In this document: in pieces, positions 52,306-60,779 of the stretch | Position numbering within the stretch: position 1 is the first letter of the stretch | Layout of the letters: each line of letters begins with the position of its first letter | Assembly (NCBI GenBank): GCA_964532085.1 | Contig: CAZHHH010000001.1 | Location: 1 to 60,779, forward strand | Direction: 5' to 3' | Origin: CAZHHH01 sp964532085 | GTDB taxonomy: Bacteria > Bacteroidota > Bacteroidia > Bacteroidales > Marinilabiliaceae | Length of the DNA stretch: 60,779 nucleotides | The notes under the pieces: model-generated | Database searches by the model: none | What the model saw: the letters and a program-made list of their open reading frames with translations, nothing else | Told to the model about the DNA's origin: nothing | Translations under genes and position numbers: made by a program

Positions 52306-54633
52306 TTAGAATGGATATCCAATAGCGAAGTTAAATGCTACATCATCCCATACGAATTTCCTATTCAGAGGTATCCACCTTTCACCCTCTTCTAAAGTTG
52401 GGTCGTGTAGCTTCAGTCCAGTATCAACCCTGAAGATAAAATAGTTAAAATCTAATCTAAGTCCTACTCCTGTACCAACAGCAAATTGCTTATAAAACTC
52501 ATTCCACTCAAACAGCCCACCATCCATACTTGCATTTGAATTTATATTCCAAATATTACCTGCATCTAAGAAAAATGCTCCTTCCAAAATCCAAAATAGT
52601 TTGAATCTATACTCAGCATTCATTTCTAGTTTTATATCAGCTGTTTGATTATAAAAATATGCATCAATTTCTTTATAAGTTCCTGGACCTAATGCCCTAA
52701 CTGGCCACGCCCTAACACTATTTGCACCTCCAGAGAAATATCTTTTTTCAAATGGCAAAACATCTAAATTACCGTAAGGAATCCCAACTCCTGTAAACAA
52801 TCTATAAGTTACAGATGTATTTCTTGACAATGGCTTATGGTGCCTTAAGTCAAAATCAGTCTTGATATATTGTGCATATCGAATTCCAAAAAGAGATCCA
52901 TACTGATCATCAACTCTTTTTTCCCACAATGGGTTTAAAACAGAGATAATATTTCCTCCAGACTCTGCCGTATATCTAAAGTACCAGAAAGGTCTATATC
53001 GACGGCCAGTTTGCTGTTCATTATATAGATATGTATAATTTAAATTAAGAATTAAATGATCTTCGTAAGTGTGCTTTAAAAATGTTTTATCAATAATTTC
53101 TTTAAACCTATCATTTACATAAGGAATATTTACTAAATTAAAATCTAACGGAAATAAAGAGTGACTACTATAAGCTCCAGACTTCCACGTATATCCCATT
53201 CTTGCAGAGGCGATAGTTCTAGTATAATCAGGACGTTTTTGATAGTTATATGATAATCCTAATGTAGTTTTAGGGTTATATTTCTGCCTAAATTTTTCTA
53301 TTTTAAATGGTATAATAAAAGATGGAAATACAATCGATGTTTCTCCTCCAATCTCTAGTGTGTTAAATCTTTCTGGAATTGACCCTCTATTTATAAATTG
53401 ATTCTGTCTAGATAATCTTGTATTAAATGTAAAAAGCTCTGCTCCTTTAAAAAGATTTTTATGTTGATAGTTAATATTTCCTGCAGCCCCAAGATTACCT
53501 GAAGAGTTTGTGCCCTCAATTGCAAATGCTACAGATTGGAATGAACTTGGCACAACATTAATATAACAGTCGAGCAAATGATTTCCATCACGGTCTTTTT
53601 TATCTTCTAACTCATCAAATTGTACGTTTATATATTTGAAAAATCTCATACCTCCTAAAAGGTTTTGAGTTCTATCCACCATATCCACTTGATAAAAATC
53701 TCCAGAATTAATATAACTGCTGTTTGTTAATACTCCTGGCTTAAATTGAGGTTTACCTTTATATAATATATGATTTCCCTCATAAAACAAGGTGTCATAC
53801 TTTGTACTTCCCTCATCTATATCAGAATCGAAGTTAAAATCTTCACCCACTTGAAAGTAGACATCATTGATTTTATATCTTGCGTGATTTCCATTTATAT
53901 CCTTTCCCAAAATATTGTCAGAGGGCCTCATCAAAACTAATGTATCATTGATTTGATGATTTCCAATTGTACTATCAGCTATAAAATAGATATACTCTTT
54001 TGAAAAATTATAAAATCCTTGATTCTGCAATCTTCTAGTAATTCGTTCACGCTCTCTATTGTGTGCTGCTAAAACAAAACCTCTATTTCTTCTCAATGCA
54101 GTTCGTGTTGTGTCTGCTAAAACAAAAGGCTTCACTACCGAATCCTCTATCTGATAAGAGACATTATTTAATGTATATCTTGGTCCTGGTTTTATTTTAT
54201 ATACAACTTTAACTTTTTTAGGATTTCTAATTTTAACAGTATCTTCTACTTCTGCTAAGAAATATCCTTGATTATTAAGATATAAAGTCATCTGCTCAGC
54301 AGATCTATCAACAAGGGTTGAGTCAAAAATAACTGGTGCCTCTCCCATCCTTTTTAACCATTGATTTATTTTCCTGTCATCATTTCTTCCTGATAAATTA
54401 TAAATTCCAAGATAAAATCTAAATGTCCATAGAATTTTATGATTCTCATCTTGTCGCAGATATGATTTAAGCTCAGATTTTGATATATCTTTAGATGATG
54501 ATGTTTTAATTTGCACTTTATTTAAAAGTTGCTCACCATCAGACACATACTTAGTAGAACGACATCCATATAACATAGATATCGAAATAAACAGAGAAAT
54601 TATTATTATATATTTTAAAATAAGCCTAATCAT
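52306..54633 (-). CDS. TamL-type BamA-family outer-membrane lipoprotein
   Basis: 775 residues from the ATG at 54631-54633; the longer frame from 54651 uses TTG. Lipobox SMLYGC (residue 25) makes it a lipoprotein, the mark that separates TamL from BamA in Bacteroidota. POTRA-like segments cover about 30-330 (LNNQGYFLAEVEDTVKIRN). The 16-strand barrel has the RKW-region-like RYFSGGANSVRAWPVRALGPG and ends FNFAIGYPF, a strong outer-membrane signal. TamL works with TamB in moving proteins or lipids to the outer membrane. TrmH, PorT and UbiE sit next to it, a neighbourhood I recall from flavobacteria. Confidence 0.85.
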   Translation of the reverse strand: MIRLILKYIIIISLFISISMLYGCRSTKYVSDGEQLLNKVQIKTSSSKDISKSELKSYLRQDENHKILWTFRFYLGIYNLSGRNDDRKINQWLKRMGEAPVIFDSTLVDRSAEQMTLYLNNQGYFLAEVEDTVKIRNPKKVKVVYKIKPGPRYTLNNVSYQIEDSVVKPFVLADTTRTALRRNRGFVLAAHNRERERITRRLQNQGFYNFSKEYIYFIADSTIGNHQINDTLVLMRPSDNILGKDINGNHARYKINDVYFQVGEDFNFDSDIDEGSTKYDTLFYEGNHILYKGKPQFKPGVLTNSSYINSGDFYQVDMVDRTQNLLGGMRFFKYINVQFDELEDKKDRDGNHLLDCYINVVPSSFQSVAFAIEGTNSSGNLGAAGNINYQHKNLFKGAELFTFNTRLSRQNQFINRGSIPERFNTLEIGGETSIVFPSFIIPFKIEKFRQKYNPKTTLGLSYNYQKRPDYTRTIASARMGYTWKSGAYSSHSLFPLDFNLVNIPYVNDRFKEIIDKTFLKHTYEDHLILNLNYTYLYNEQQTGRRYRPFWYFRYTAESGGNIISVLNPLWEKRVDDQYGSLFGIRYAQYIKTDFDLRHHKPLSRNTSVTYRLFTGVGIPYGNLDVLPFEKRYFSGGANSVRAWPVRALGPGTYKEIDAYFYNQTADIKLEMNAEYRFKLFWILEGAFFLDAGNIWNINSNASMDGGLFEWNEFYKQFAVGTGVGLRLDFNYFIFRVDTGLKLHDPTLEEGERWIPLNRKFVWDDVAFNFAIGYPF

Positions 54634-54701
54634 TAGCCCAAAAATAAACAATCTTTATCATTCTATTCTTTTATTAATAAGTCATTTTATAAAATAGTTA
54701 T

Positions 54702-54709
54702 TAATTTTG
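54702..54709 (+). promoter_or_regulatory. -7 element upstream of the TrmH-family gene
   Basis: TAATTTTG fits TAnnTTTG. It decides the start: a reading from TTG 54707 would lie inside the promoter, so the ATG at 54737 is chosen. Confidence 0.6.
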
Positions 54710-54736
54710 CTTAAAAATCAAATATTTATAAAAAAT

Positions 54737-55501
54737 ATGCTCAGTAATAATCAAAAAAAACTTATTAATTCATTAGTACAAAAAAAGTACCGTTTAAAAC
54801 ATAATCTTTTTATTGCAGAAGGCGAAAAATGTGTAAATGATCTGCTTTCTGCTGGACTTCGACCAAAACTCATAGTTTATTCCAATGACTGGAAATCTCC
54901 TATTAAAATTACAAATTATACTGAAGTTATTGAAACTTCTATAAAAGAATTACAAAAAGTATCTCTTCAAAAATCTCCACAAAATGTTTTAGCTCTTTTT
55001 GAGCATCCAAAATTATCACTGAGTATATCTGAATTAACTAATCAACTTATTCTAATTCTAGATGGAATTCAAGACCCTGGTAATCTTGGAACTATCATAC
55101 GTCTTGCTGATTGGTTTGGAGTTAAAAATATAATATCCTCTAATGATACAGTTGATTGGCTAAACCCAAAAGTTGTGCAATCAACTATGGGTGCTATGGG
55201 CAGAGTAGCTGTGCATTATCAAGATTTACCTGAATTTATACCATCCTATAAAAAGAGAACTAATAACAAAATATATGGTACTCTTTTAGAAGGCAAAAAC
55301 ATCTATACAACTCAACTAGATAATAAAGGTGCAATTATTTTAGGTAATGAAGGTCAGGGAATTAGAGACTACAACATTCCTAAAATAGATGTTCACCTTA
55401 CAATTCCACCTTTTACAAAGGAGGTTCAATCAGAATCATTAAATGTAGCTACTGCAAGTGCGATAATACTTTCAGAGTTTAACAGAAGAATATTTTCTTA
55501 A
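54737..55501 (+). CDS. TrmH-family (SpoU) RNA 2'-O-methyltransferase
   Basis: 254 residues from ATG 54737, which begins MLSNNQKKLINSLVQKKYR. SpoU motifs: LDGIQDPGNLGTIIRLADWF (motif 1), ILGNEGQGIR (motif 2) and IPPFTKEVQSESLNVATAS (motif 3; usually IPM). An N-terminal substrate-binding domain (FIAEGEKCVNDLL) indicates a 23S rRNA modifier of the TsnR/RlmB kind. It converges with PorT, only 4 nt between stops. Confidence 0.93.
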   Translation: MLSNNQKKLINSLVQKKYRLKHNLFIAEGEKCVNDLLSAGLRPKLIVYSNDWKSPIKITNYTEVIETSIKELQKVSLQKSPQNVLALFEHPKLSLSISELTNQLILILDGIQDPGNLGTIIRLADWFGVKNIISSNDTVDWLNPKVVQSTMGAMGRVAVHYQDLPEFIPSYKKRTNNKIYGTLLEGKNIYTTQLDNKGAIILGNEGQGIRDYNIPKIDVHLTIPPFTKEVQSESLNVATASAIILSEFNRRIFS

Positions 55502-55505
55502 ATAT

Positions 55506-56207
55506 TTATTCAAAATAGAATGTTAGCTGAAAAATTCTAGATGTTATTTTATCAAGAACATGAGTATATAATATATCCTCTGGTTCTCTCGTTCCAGCAG
55601 GATTTAACATATTAAACAGCCCTATGGATAGCTTTAGCTCAGTTGTAAATCTAAAATAAGCCATATATGAATCTATTCCAGCACCAATCTCAAGATATGT
55701 ATCAAAAGAGTTCATATATAAACCATCTTTTTTAGTTTTTGCTAAATCAAATCTAGGATTTATACCTCCAACTAAAAAAGGCTTTGCATTAACCATTCTT
55801 GCTCCATTATATTTTATTAATAATGGCATTTCAAGATAAGTTGATTTTATTTCAAGACTTTTATCATCTTTATTCCCGTCACTGTCAACAAAAAGTATAT
55901 CTCGTTGCCCAAAACTAATTCCTGGCAAGGCTCTAAAATTTAAACGTTTATTTAATTTTAAACTTGTTACCATACCAATATTAATTCCAGGAGCTAATGA
56001 AACAACTTCACCATATCTTTTCTCAGCTCCCTCTAATTTACTAGGAGCTTTATGAGTTATGCTATAATCCATTACATTTAAACCTACATAAAATCCAAAA
56101 TGCAAAGGTCTTTCATCAAAAGCTGGTATGTTTAACGCACGCTTTGCAGGTTGAGCAGAGAGCAGGATGCTAGACATTACAAATATAAAAAGCAGTAATT
56201 GCCTCAT
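55506..56207 (-). CDS. porT: PorT/SprT-family T9SS outer-membrane protein
   Basis: 233 residues, signal peptide ending ILLSAQ. Beta-rich barrel with FGFYVGLNVMDYSITHKAP and LVGGINPRFDLAK. Position next to ubiE is the conserved place of PorT/SprT, a component of the T9SS outer-membrane complex. The T9SS cargo at 8265-11096 is in the same window. Symbol is by position and similarity. Confidence 0.82.
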   Translation of the reverse strand: MRQLLLFIFVMSSILLSAQPAKRALNIPAFDERPLHFGFYVGLNVMDYSITHKAPSKLEGAEKRYGEVVSLAPGINIGMVTSLKLNKRLNFRALPGISFGQRDILFVDSDGNKDDKSLEIKSTYLEMPLLIKYNGARMVNAKPFLVGGINPRFDLAKTKKDGLYMNSFDTYLEIGAGIDSYMAYFRFTTELKLSIGLFNMLNPAGTREPEDILYTHVLDKITSRIFQLTFYFE

Positions 56208-56276
56208 GATTTTCTTTAAGATTTTGAAAAATTTAATTGTCTTAGTTGAAACGCATTTATAAAAATAATATTGTAT

Positions 56277-57014
56277 CTATTTTTCAGCAACGTAAATCGT
56301 AGCTATTCCAAAGCTCTGCTTTGACATTTTAATTGGCTTTAATCCAGCTTCTACCAATTTATCTTGAAATTCTTTTCCTTCGGGAAATTTTACTACCGAA
56401 TTAGGTAAATATTTGTAAGCAGCTTTATCTTTTGAAAAGAGGCCACCAAACCAAGGTAGTATTTTCAAAAAATAGAATTTGTATATATGATTAAAAGGGA
56501 AGATAGTTGGATTTGTAAACTCTAGAACTATTAATTTGCCACCTGGTCTTAGAACTCTTGTCATCTCAGCTAAGCCTTTTTCTAAATTCTCGAAATTTCT
56601 AACTCCAAAAGCTACTGTTACAAAATCAAATTCATTATTTGCAAACTCTAAATTCTCAGAATCTCCACTTTTTAGAAATATTTTTTGATGGAGTCCTTTT
56701 TTAGCAATTTTTTCATCTGCAATTTTCAGCATTTCTTCTGAAATATCTACTCCATATATCATATTTACTTTAACTCTTTTAGCAATAGCTAAGGCCAAAT
56801 CTCCTGTGCCTGTAGCCACATCCAACACATCAGGATATTTTACACCAGCAATATTCTTGACAACATTTTTGCGCCATATCTTATCAATATTGAAAGATAA
56901 CCATCGATTTAAAAAGTCATATTTAGGTGCAATAGTGTTAAACATTTCTGTTACCTGCTCTTTTTTACTGCCCTCTTGTGTTGAATATGGTTTTATACTC
57001 ATTTCAAAATTCAT
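56277..57014 (-). CDS. ubiE: Demethylmenaquinone methyltransferase (UbiE/MenG)
   Basis: 245 residues; a second in-frame ATG at 57002 gives MSIKPYST. SAM-binding motif VLDVATGTGDLALAIAK, then YGVDISEEMLKIA, and the family signature FGVRNFENLEKGLAEMTRVL with RVLRPGGKLIVLEF. Methylates demethylmenaquinone to menaquinone. It begins 3 nt after purL ends. Confidence 0.97.
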   Translation of the reverse strand: MNFEMSIKPYSTQEGSKKEQVTEMFNTIAPKYDFLNRWLSFNIDKIWRKNVVKNIAGVKYPDVLDVATGTGDLALAIAKRVKVNMIYGVDISEEMLKIADEKIAKKGLHQKIFLKSGDSENLEFANNEFDFVTVAFGVRNFENLEKGLAEMTRVLRPGGKLIVLEFTNPTIFPFNHIYKFYFLKILPWFGGLFSKDKAAYKYLPNSVVKFPEGKEFQDKLVEAGLKPIKMSKQSFGIATIYVAEK

Positions 57015-57017
57015 TTA

Positions 57018-59246
57018 TTAAATTTCCTCTACCCAATTTTTCATTTTACTCTCAAAAGTCTTTTTTATGTCTGCCACATAACCATAAGATTCATCATCAA
57101 TTCGAATTTCTCCTTTAGTTACATGTCCTAAAATAGAAAACGGGTGTTTTTGTTCAATCATATAGTCAATAAATGCTGTTTCTTTTTCTGCAGATACAGA
57201 AACAACAACTCTACTTTGCGATTCCCCAAACAGAAAAGCATCTTTTCTTATTTCAGCATCAGTTGTTACATCAAACCCAAACTCTAAAGGCACAGCACAC
57301 TCCAGCAGTGTAAAAAATAGACCTCCATTTGATACGTCATGAACAGAGCGCACTAACTTTTCATTAATTACTTTTGAAATAATATCTTGCAATTGCCTCT
57401 CTTCCTCTGCATCATAATATGGTGGTATTGACTCATTTATATCATATACTTTCCTAATATATTCTGAGCCATTTATATCATTTCTTGACTTTCCTATCAA
57501 GAAAATCATATCTCCTTTATGTCTAAATGATAATGTTGTATGCATTGATGAATCATTTAAAACACCCACCATTCCTATTATTGGAGATGGTGTTATAGGT
57601 AGTATTTCTCCATCTTTTGATCTATGATTATAGAAACTTACATTACCACTTATTACTGGCACATCAAAAAATTCACAAGCCTTTGCTATCCCTTTTATTG
57701 ATGCTACAAAATCTCCATAAGCTTTTGGGTCTTTAGGATTTCCAAAGTTTAAACAATCTGAAACAGCCAAAGGAGTTGCACCAGCACAAACTATGTTTCT
57801 CGCAGCTTCTGCCACTGCTATTTGTGCTCCTACATAAGGATCAACAGTCATATATCCTGGATTACAATCCATTGTTGCTGCCAAGGCTTTACCTTTTGGC
57901 TCAATCTCAATCAATGAGGCATCTGATGGATATCTTAAACTCAAATCCTGAGAACGAAGCTCTGGTGAATATTGTTCTTGAATCCACTTTTTAGAGACTA
58001 AATTATATGATTCTAAAAGACTCCTAACTGTAGCAGGATAATGGTCCGGCTCTTGAACACTTTCAACTTCTATATCCTTAGATTTATCAATTTCTGGTAA
58101 TTTAAACTCTGGTTTATAAGTTGGGGTTTTTCCACCAAAACCTAAGTAGTCAACAGGTAATTCAGCTAATAGTTTATCATTTTCATAAAGAGAAAAAAGT
58201 TTATCTTCAGTGACCTCTCCTAGAACTCCATAAGAGAGTTCATATTTTTCAACTATCTCTTTTATTAAATCTCCCTTTTCTGGCGAAATGCAAAGTAATA
58301 TTCTTCCCCACGTTTCAGAAACTAAAACATCTCGTGATGACATTCCTTCAATTTCTGTTGGAATATTTTCTGTTGATAGTTTTATTCCAGATTTACCTCT
58401 ACGAACCATCTCAACCACAGCTCCAACAATCCCCTGTCCGCCAACCCCCTGAATACCAATAGTAAGTTTGCTATCAATTAACTCTTGTATCAATTGATAA
58501 AGCGCTTTTTCTAACTCAACACTTCTTAAATAACTATTTAAAACATGGGAAGTTTCTTTATCATTATAAATTCCCACACTAAATGGATCTCCTTCTACTC
58601 CTTCGCTACCTGTTGGAACACCGACAACCACAACTATGTTACCACTTCCTTTTGCAACTGCCGAAATAATATTTTCTTTTTTTGTTACACCAACCACCAT
58701 ATTATTCACAACTGGCGCACTATTAAAGCCATCTGCAAAAAACAGTTCACCTCCAACTACTGGAACTTCAAAAGAGTTCTCAAAATCAGAAAATCCTTTT
58801 ATAACCTCGTGAAATAACCACTTTGCAGTTTCGCGCTCATCATTACCAAATCGTAATGAATTTAAAAAAGCTAAAGGCTTAGCTCCCATCGTAAAAATAT
58901 CTCTTGTCACTACTCTTAGCCCTGTGGATGCACCCAAACGAGGCTGAATTGCACAAGGATGATTGTGCGACTCAACTTTAAATGAACAGACTAACCCATT
59001 ACCAATATCTATTACACCACTACTCTCTTCACCTGCCTCTACTATTACTTTATCAGATTTTTTTGGAAGTATCTGAAGCCAATGATTTGAGTGTTTGTAG
59101 CTAGCGTGCTCTGACCACAAAATGGAAAAAAACTCTAATTCAACAATATTAGGTCGTCTTCCTAATATCTCTTGTATATTTTCAAACTCTTTAGAAGTAA
59201 GATTAAAAGACTCTGCATCGTATTCTGAAGCAATAAGTGTTGTCAT
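57018..59246 (-). CDS. purL: Phosphoribosylformylglycinamidine synthase subunit PurL (small form, divergent)
   Basis: 742 residues, the small PurL that needs PurS and PurQ. Marks are WSEHASYKHS (usually SEHCSYK), VESHNHPCAIQPRLGASTGL (usually ESHNHPSA.EPY.GA.TG), a phosphate-loop variant in VEGDPFSVG, GMVGVLNDS, and the C-terminal VRSVHDVSNGGLFFTLLECA. The second PurM-like half begins near residue 400. Several normally invariant residues differ from the B. subtilis protein, so it may be a distinct subfamily. It lies upstream of ubiE. Confidence 0.88.
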   Translation of the reverse strand: MTTLIASEYDAESFNLTSKEFENIQEILGRRPNIVELEFFSILWSEHASYKHSNHWLQILPKKSDKVIVEAGEESSGVIDIGNGLVCSFKVESHNHPCAIQPRLGASTGLRVVTRDIFTMGAKPLAFLNSLRFGNDERETAKWLFHEVIKGFSDFENSFEVPVVGGELFFADGFNSAPVVNNMVVGVTKKENIISAVAKGSGNIVVVVGVPTGSEGVEGDPFSVGIYNDKETSHVLNSYLRSVELEKALYQLIQELIDSKLTIGIQGVGGQGIVGAVVEMVRRGKSGIKLSTENIPTEIEGMSSRDVLVSETWGRILLCISPEKGDLIKEIVEKYELSYGVLGEVTEDKLFSLYENDKLLAELPVDYLGFGGKTPTYKPEFKLPEIDKSKDIEVESVQEPDHYPATVRSLLESYNLVSKKWIQEQYSPELRSQDLSLRYPSDASLIEIEPKGKALAATMDCNPGYMTVDPYVGAQIAVAEAARNIVCAGATPLAVSDCLNFGNPKDPKAYGDFVASIKGIAKACEFFDVPVISGNVSFYNHRSKDGEILPITPSPIIGMVGVLNDSSMHTTLSFRHKGDMIFLIGKSRNDINGSEYIRKVYDINESIPPYYDAEEERQLQDIISKVINEKLVRSVHDVSNGGLFFTLLECAVPLEFGFDVTTDAEIRKDAFLFGESQSRVVVSVSAEKETAFIDYMIEQKHPFSILGHVTKGEIRIDDESYGYVADIKKTFESKMKNWVEEI

Positions 59247-59291
59247 AGTAATATCTTTAAGTTTATCTGTTCTATTTTTTTATTTATAAAA

Positions 59292-59299
59292 TAGCTTTG
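59292..59299 (+). promoter_or_regulatory. -7 element upstream of the SDR gene
   Basis: TAGCTTTG fits TAnnTTTG. The predicted start near 59306 leaves a 58-nt leader to the ATG at 59364 and only 7 nt to the ATG at 59313, which supports 59364. Confidence 0.5.
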
Positions 59300-59363
59300 T
59301 ATATTTATTTAGATGAAAATAGTAAAAAACATCAATTCTACCAACATCATAACAAAAAACAAA

Positions 59364-60119
59364 ATGAAAAAGAATATATTAATAACAGGGGCAACATCTG
59401 GAATCGGCAAAGCTACTGCAAAATTATTAGCAAGTGGCAATTATAACTTAATTATAACAGGTCGAAGAAAAAACAAATTAGAAGAACTAAAAGAAGAGCT
59501 TTCTAGTAACAATTTAGAAATAAGAACCTTAACATTTGACATTAGAAACAAGAAAGAGGTTGAAGATGCTTGGAATAGTTTGTCAACAGAACAGCAAAAA
59601 ATCGATGTATTAATAAATAACGCTGGTTTAGCACTTGGTGCAGACCCCATTCAAGACGGAGATGAAAATGATTGGGAACAGATGATTGATACTAATATTA
59701 AAGGAATTTTAAATATTTCAAAATTAGTTATTCCTAAAATGATTGAACAAAAAAGTGGACATATAATAAATTTAAGTTCAATTGCTGGGAAAGAGGTTTA
59801 TGCTACAGGGAATGTATATTGTGCTACAAAACATGCTGTAGATGCGCTTACAAAAGGAATGCGCATTGATTTGCTGCCCCATAATATAAAAGTTTCGTCT
59901 ATAGCGCCAGGTATGGTTGAGACAGAGTTTTCAATTGTTAGATATCATGGCAATAAAGAGAAAGCTGACAATGTATATAAAGGTTTAACTCCTCTTTATG
60001 CTGAAGATGTTGCAGAAGCAATAGAGTTTATGATAACTCGTCCAGCTCACGTCAACATTAATGATATGCTTATAATGCCAACTAGGCAAGCAAGCAGCAC
60101 ATATAATTATAGAGATTAA
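59364..60119 (+). CDS. Short-chain dehydrogenase/reductase, YdfG-like
   Basis: 251 residues from ATG 59364 (MKKNILITGATSGIGKAT); an upstream ATG at 59313 would add 17 odd residues. Rossmann TGATSGIG, NNAG in VLINNAGLALGADP, catalytic Ser in NLSSIAGKEVY, and Tyr/Lys in YCATKHAV. End motif APGMVETEFSIVRYHG is like YdfG, an NADP serine/3-hydroxy acid dehydrogenase. Substrate is inferred only at that level. Confidence 0.92.
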   Translation: MKKNILITGATSGIGKATAKLLASGNYNLIITGRRKNKLEELKEELSSNNLEIRTLTFDIRNKKEVEDAWNSLSTEQQKIDVLINNAGLALGADPIQDGDENDWEQMIDTNIKGILNISKLVIPKMIEQKSGHIINLSSIAGKEVYATGNVYCATKHAVDALTKGMRIDLLPHNIKVSSIAPGMVETEFSIVRYHGNKEKADNVYKGLTPLYAEDVAEAIEFMITRPAHVNINDMLIMPTRQASSTYNYRD

Positions 60120-60125
60120 AAAAAC

Positions 60126-60157
60126 AAAAGCTGTCAACTTTTAAATTGACAGCTTTT
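60126..60157 (+). terminator. Shared terminator between the SDR gene and dps
   Basis: AAAAGCTGTCAA (60126-60137) pairs with TTGACAGCTTTT (60146-60157), with T's or A's on both sides, so it can terminate both convergent genes. Confidence 0.85.
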
Positions 60158-60178
60158 ATTATATGTTTTAAACAAATA

Positions 60179-60658
60179 TTATTTTGCGAAAGAATAAAGT
60201 AACCATACTACTTTTTCTTGCCCAGTAATATAATCACTCATCTGTGCAGCAGTACCTTCGTCATCTGCTTCTCCTGCCATTTCTAAAATCTCTCTTTCAA
60301 GAGCAATTAGTTGACCTAAGTTATTAAGAGTAGCTTCAACTGTAGATTTTGCATCAGTCAAATTCTTTTCAGCTTTAATAGTTGCTGTTTTAATATAATC
60401 TTCGAAAGTATGAATTGGTGTTCCTCCAATTGTTAAAATTCTCTCTGCAATTTCATCAATTTTATCAACAGCATCGTCATATAACTCCTCAAACTTTTCA
60501 TGTAAAACAAAGAATTTCTCACCTAAAATAGTCCAGTGAAAACCTCTCAGATTCTGATAATACATTTGATAGTCTGCAAGAAGCTGATTTAATTTTCCTG
60601 CAATTTCAGCTGATTCCTTCTCTTTTAATCCTAAAATATCTGTTATCTTTTTCATCAT
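60179..60658 (-). CDS. dps: Dps/ferritin-like DNA-protection protein
   Basis: 159 residues (or 158 from the second ATG). Four-helix bundle with the Dps ferroxidase motifs NLRGFHWTILGEKFFVLHEKF (His) and YDDAVDKIDEIAERILTIGG (Asp/Glu). Oxidises Fe2+ with peroxide and stores iron, protecting DNA. A strong promoter lies at 60742-60773. Confidence 0.95.
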   Translation of the reverse strand: MMKKITDILGLKEKESAEIAGKLNQLLADYQMYYQNLRGFHWTILGEKFFVLHEKFEELYDDAVDKIDEIAERILTIGGTPIHTFEDYIKTATIKAEKNLTDAKSTVEATLNNLGQLIALEREILEMAGEADDEGTAAQMSDYITGQEKVVWLLYSFAK

Positions 60659-60741
60659 ATAAAATTAGATACTTTGAATATTAGTATGCTTATTCAAAGT
60701 GGTTTATGGTAATGTGCATACACATTTTCATTTTGAGTTAT

Positions 60742-60773
60742 CAAATATACTAAAAAATATAAAAAAATTCAAA
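60742..60773 (-). promoter_or_regulatory. Promoter of dps
   Basis: TTTG (60770-60773), 20 nt, TATATTTG (60742-60749) on the minus strand. The start would be near 60735, giving a leader of about 77 nt. Confidence 0.75.
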
Positions 60774-60779
60774 TAGATA

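Overview
The window is AT-rich DNA from a member of the Bacteroidota, most likely a Bacteroidales/Marinilabiliales-like or flavobacterial lineage. The evidence is a type IX secretion (T9SS) C-terminal sorting domain, a PorT/SprT gene beside ubiE, a TamL-type lipoprotein, a TonB receptor with a DUF4249 partner, Bacteroidota promoters (TTTG, about 20 nt, TAnnTTTG), and the order rpsU-xer-hpf-tRNAs-tuf-tRNA-Trp-secE-nusG-rplKAJL-rpoBC. It is a draft scaffold with three runs of exactly 100 N. Two of these hide real missing sequence. The third, inside czcA, is spurious because the contig ends on its two sides share an identical 55-nt overlap.

Layout. (1) 1-4621: a TetR-controlled RND multidrug efflux operon (tetR, TolC-like, adaptor, permease), broken by two gaps and by the window edge. 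(2) 4706-6001: murF. (3) 6124-11143: a three-gene secreted-protein cluster with its own promoter and terminator, made of two paralogous beta-helix-like proteins and a large repeat/PKD/T9SS protein. (4) 11579-14041: a PIF1-like helicase with HRDC and HTH domains. (5) 14466-20880: a heavy-metal RND operon (His-rich small protein, adaptor, CzcA, CzcC). (6) About 20890-24320: an accessory strip with a MITE-like element, a dense palindrome array, a DUF1016 nuclease that seems to have lost its N-terminus, two remnant antitoxins and a DUF438/hemerythrin/PAS sensor. (7) 24377-27524: an AlbA_2 protein overlapping hrpB. (8) 27591-33776: GH3 glycosidase, DUF3467, then a TonB/DUF4249/lipoprotein cassette.

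(9) 33883-48537: the core transcription and translation block, all on the minus strand: rpoC, rpoB, rplL, rplJ, rplA, rplK, nusG, secE, tRNA-Trp, tuf, tRNA-Thr, tRNA-Gly, hpf, xer and rpsU. (10) 48615-60779: housekeeping and envelope genes: a HhH protein, an NSS sodium symporter, class II aldolase, TamL, a TrmH-family methyltransferase, PorT, UbiE/MenG, PurL, a short-chain dehydrogenase and Dps.

Functionally, the two RND systems export drugs and metals, while TamL and PorT serve outer-membrane assembly and the T9SS, which would also export the large repeat protein of region 3. The best candidates for undescribed biology are the beta-helix/T9SS trio (6167-11096), the hairpin array fused to the truncated DUF1016 gene (21542-22867), and the nested inverted-repeat element at 21044-21254.
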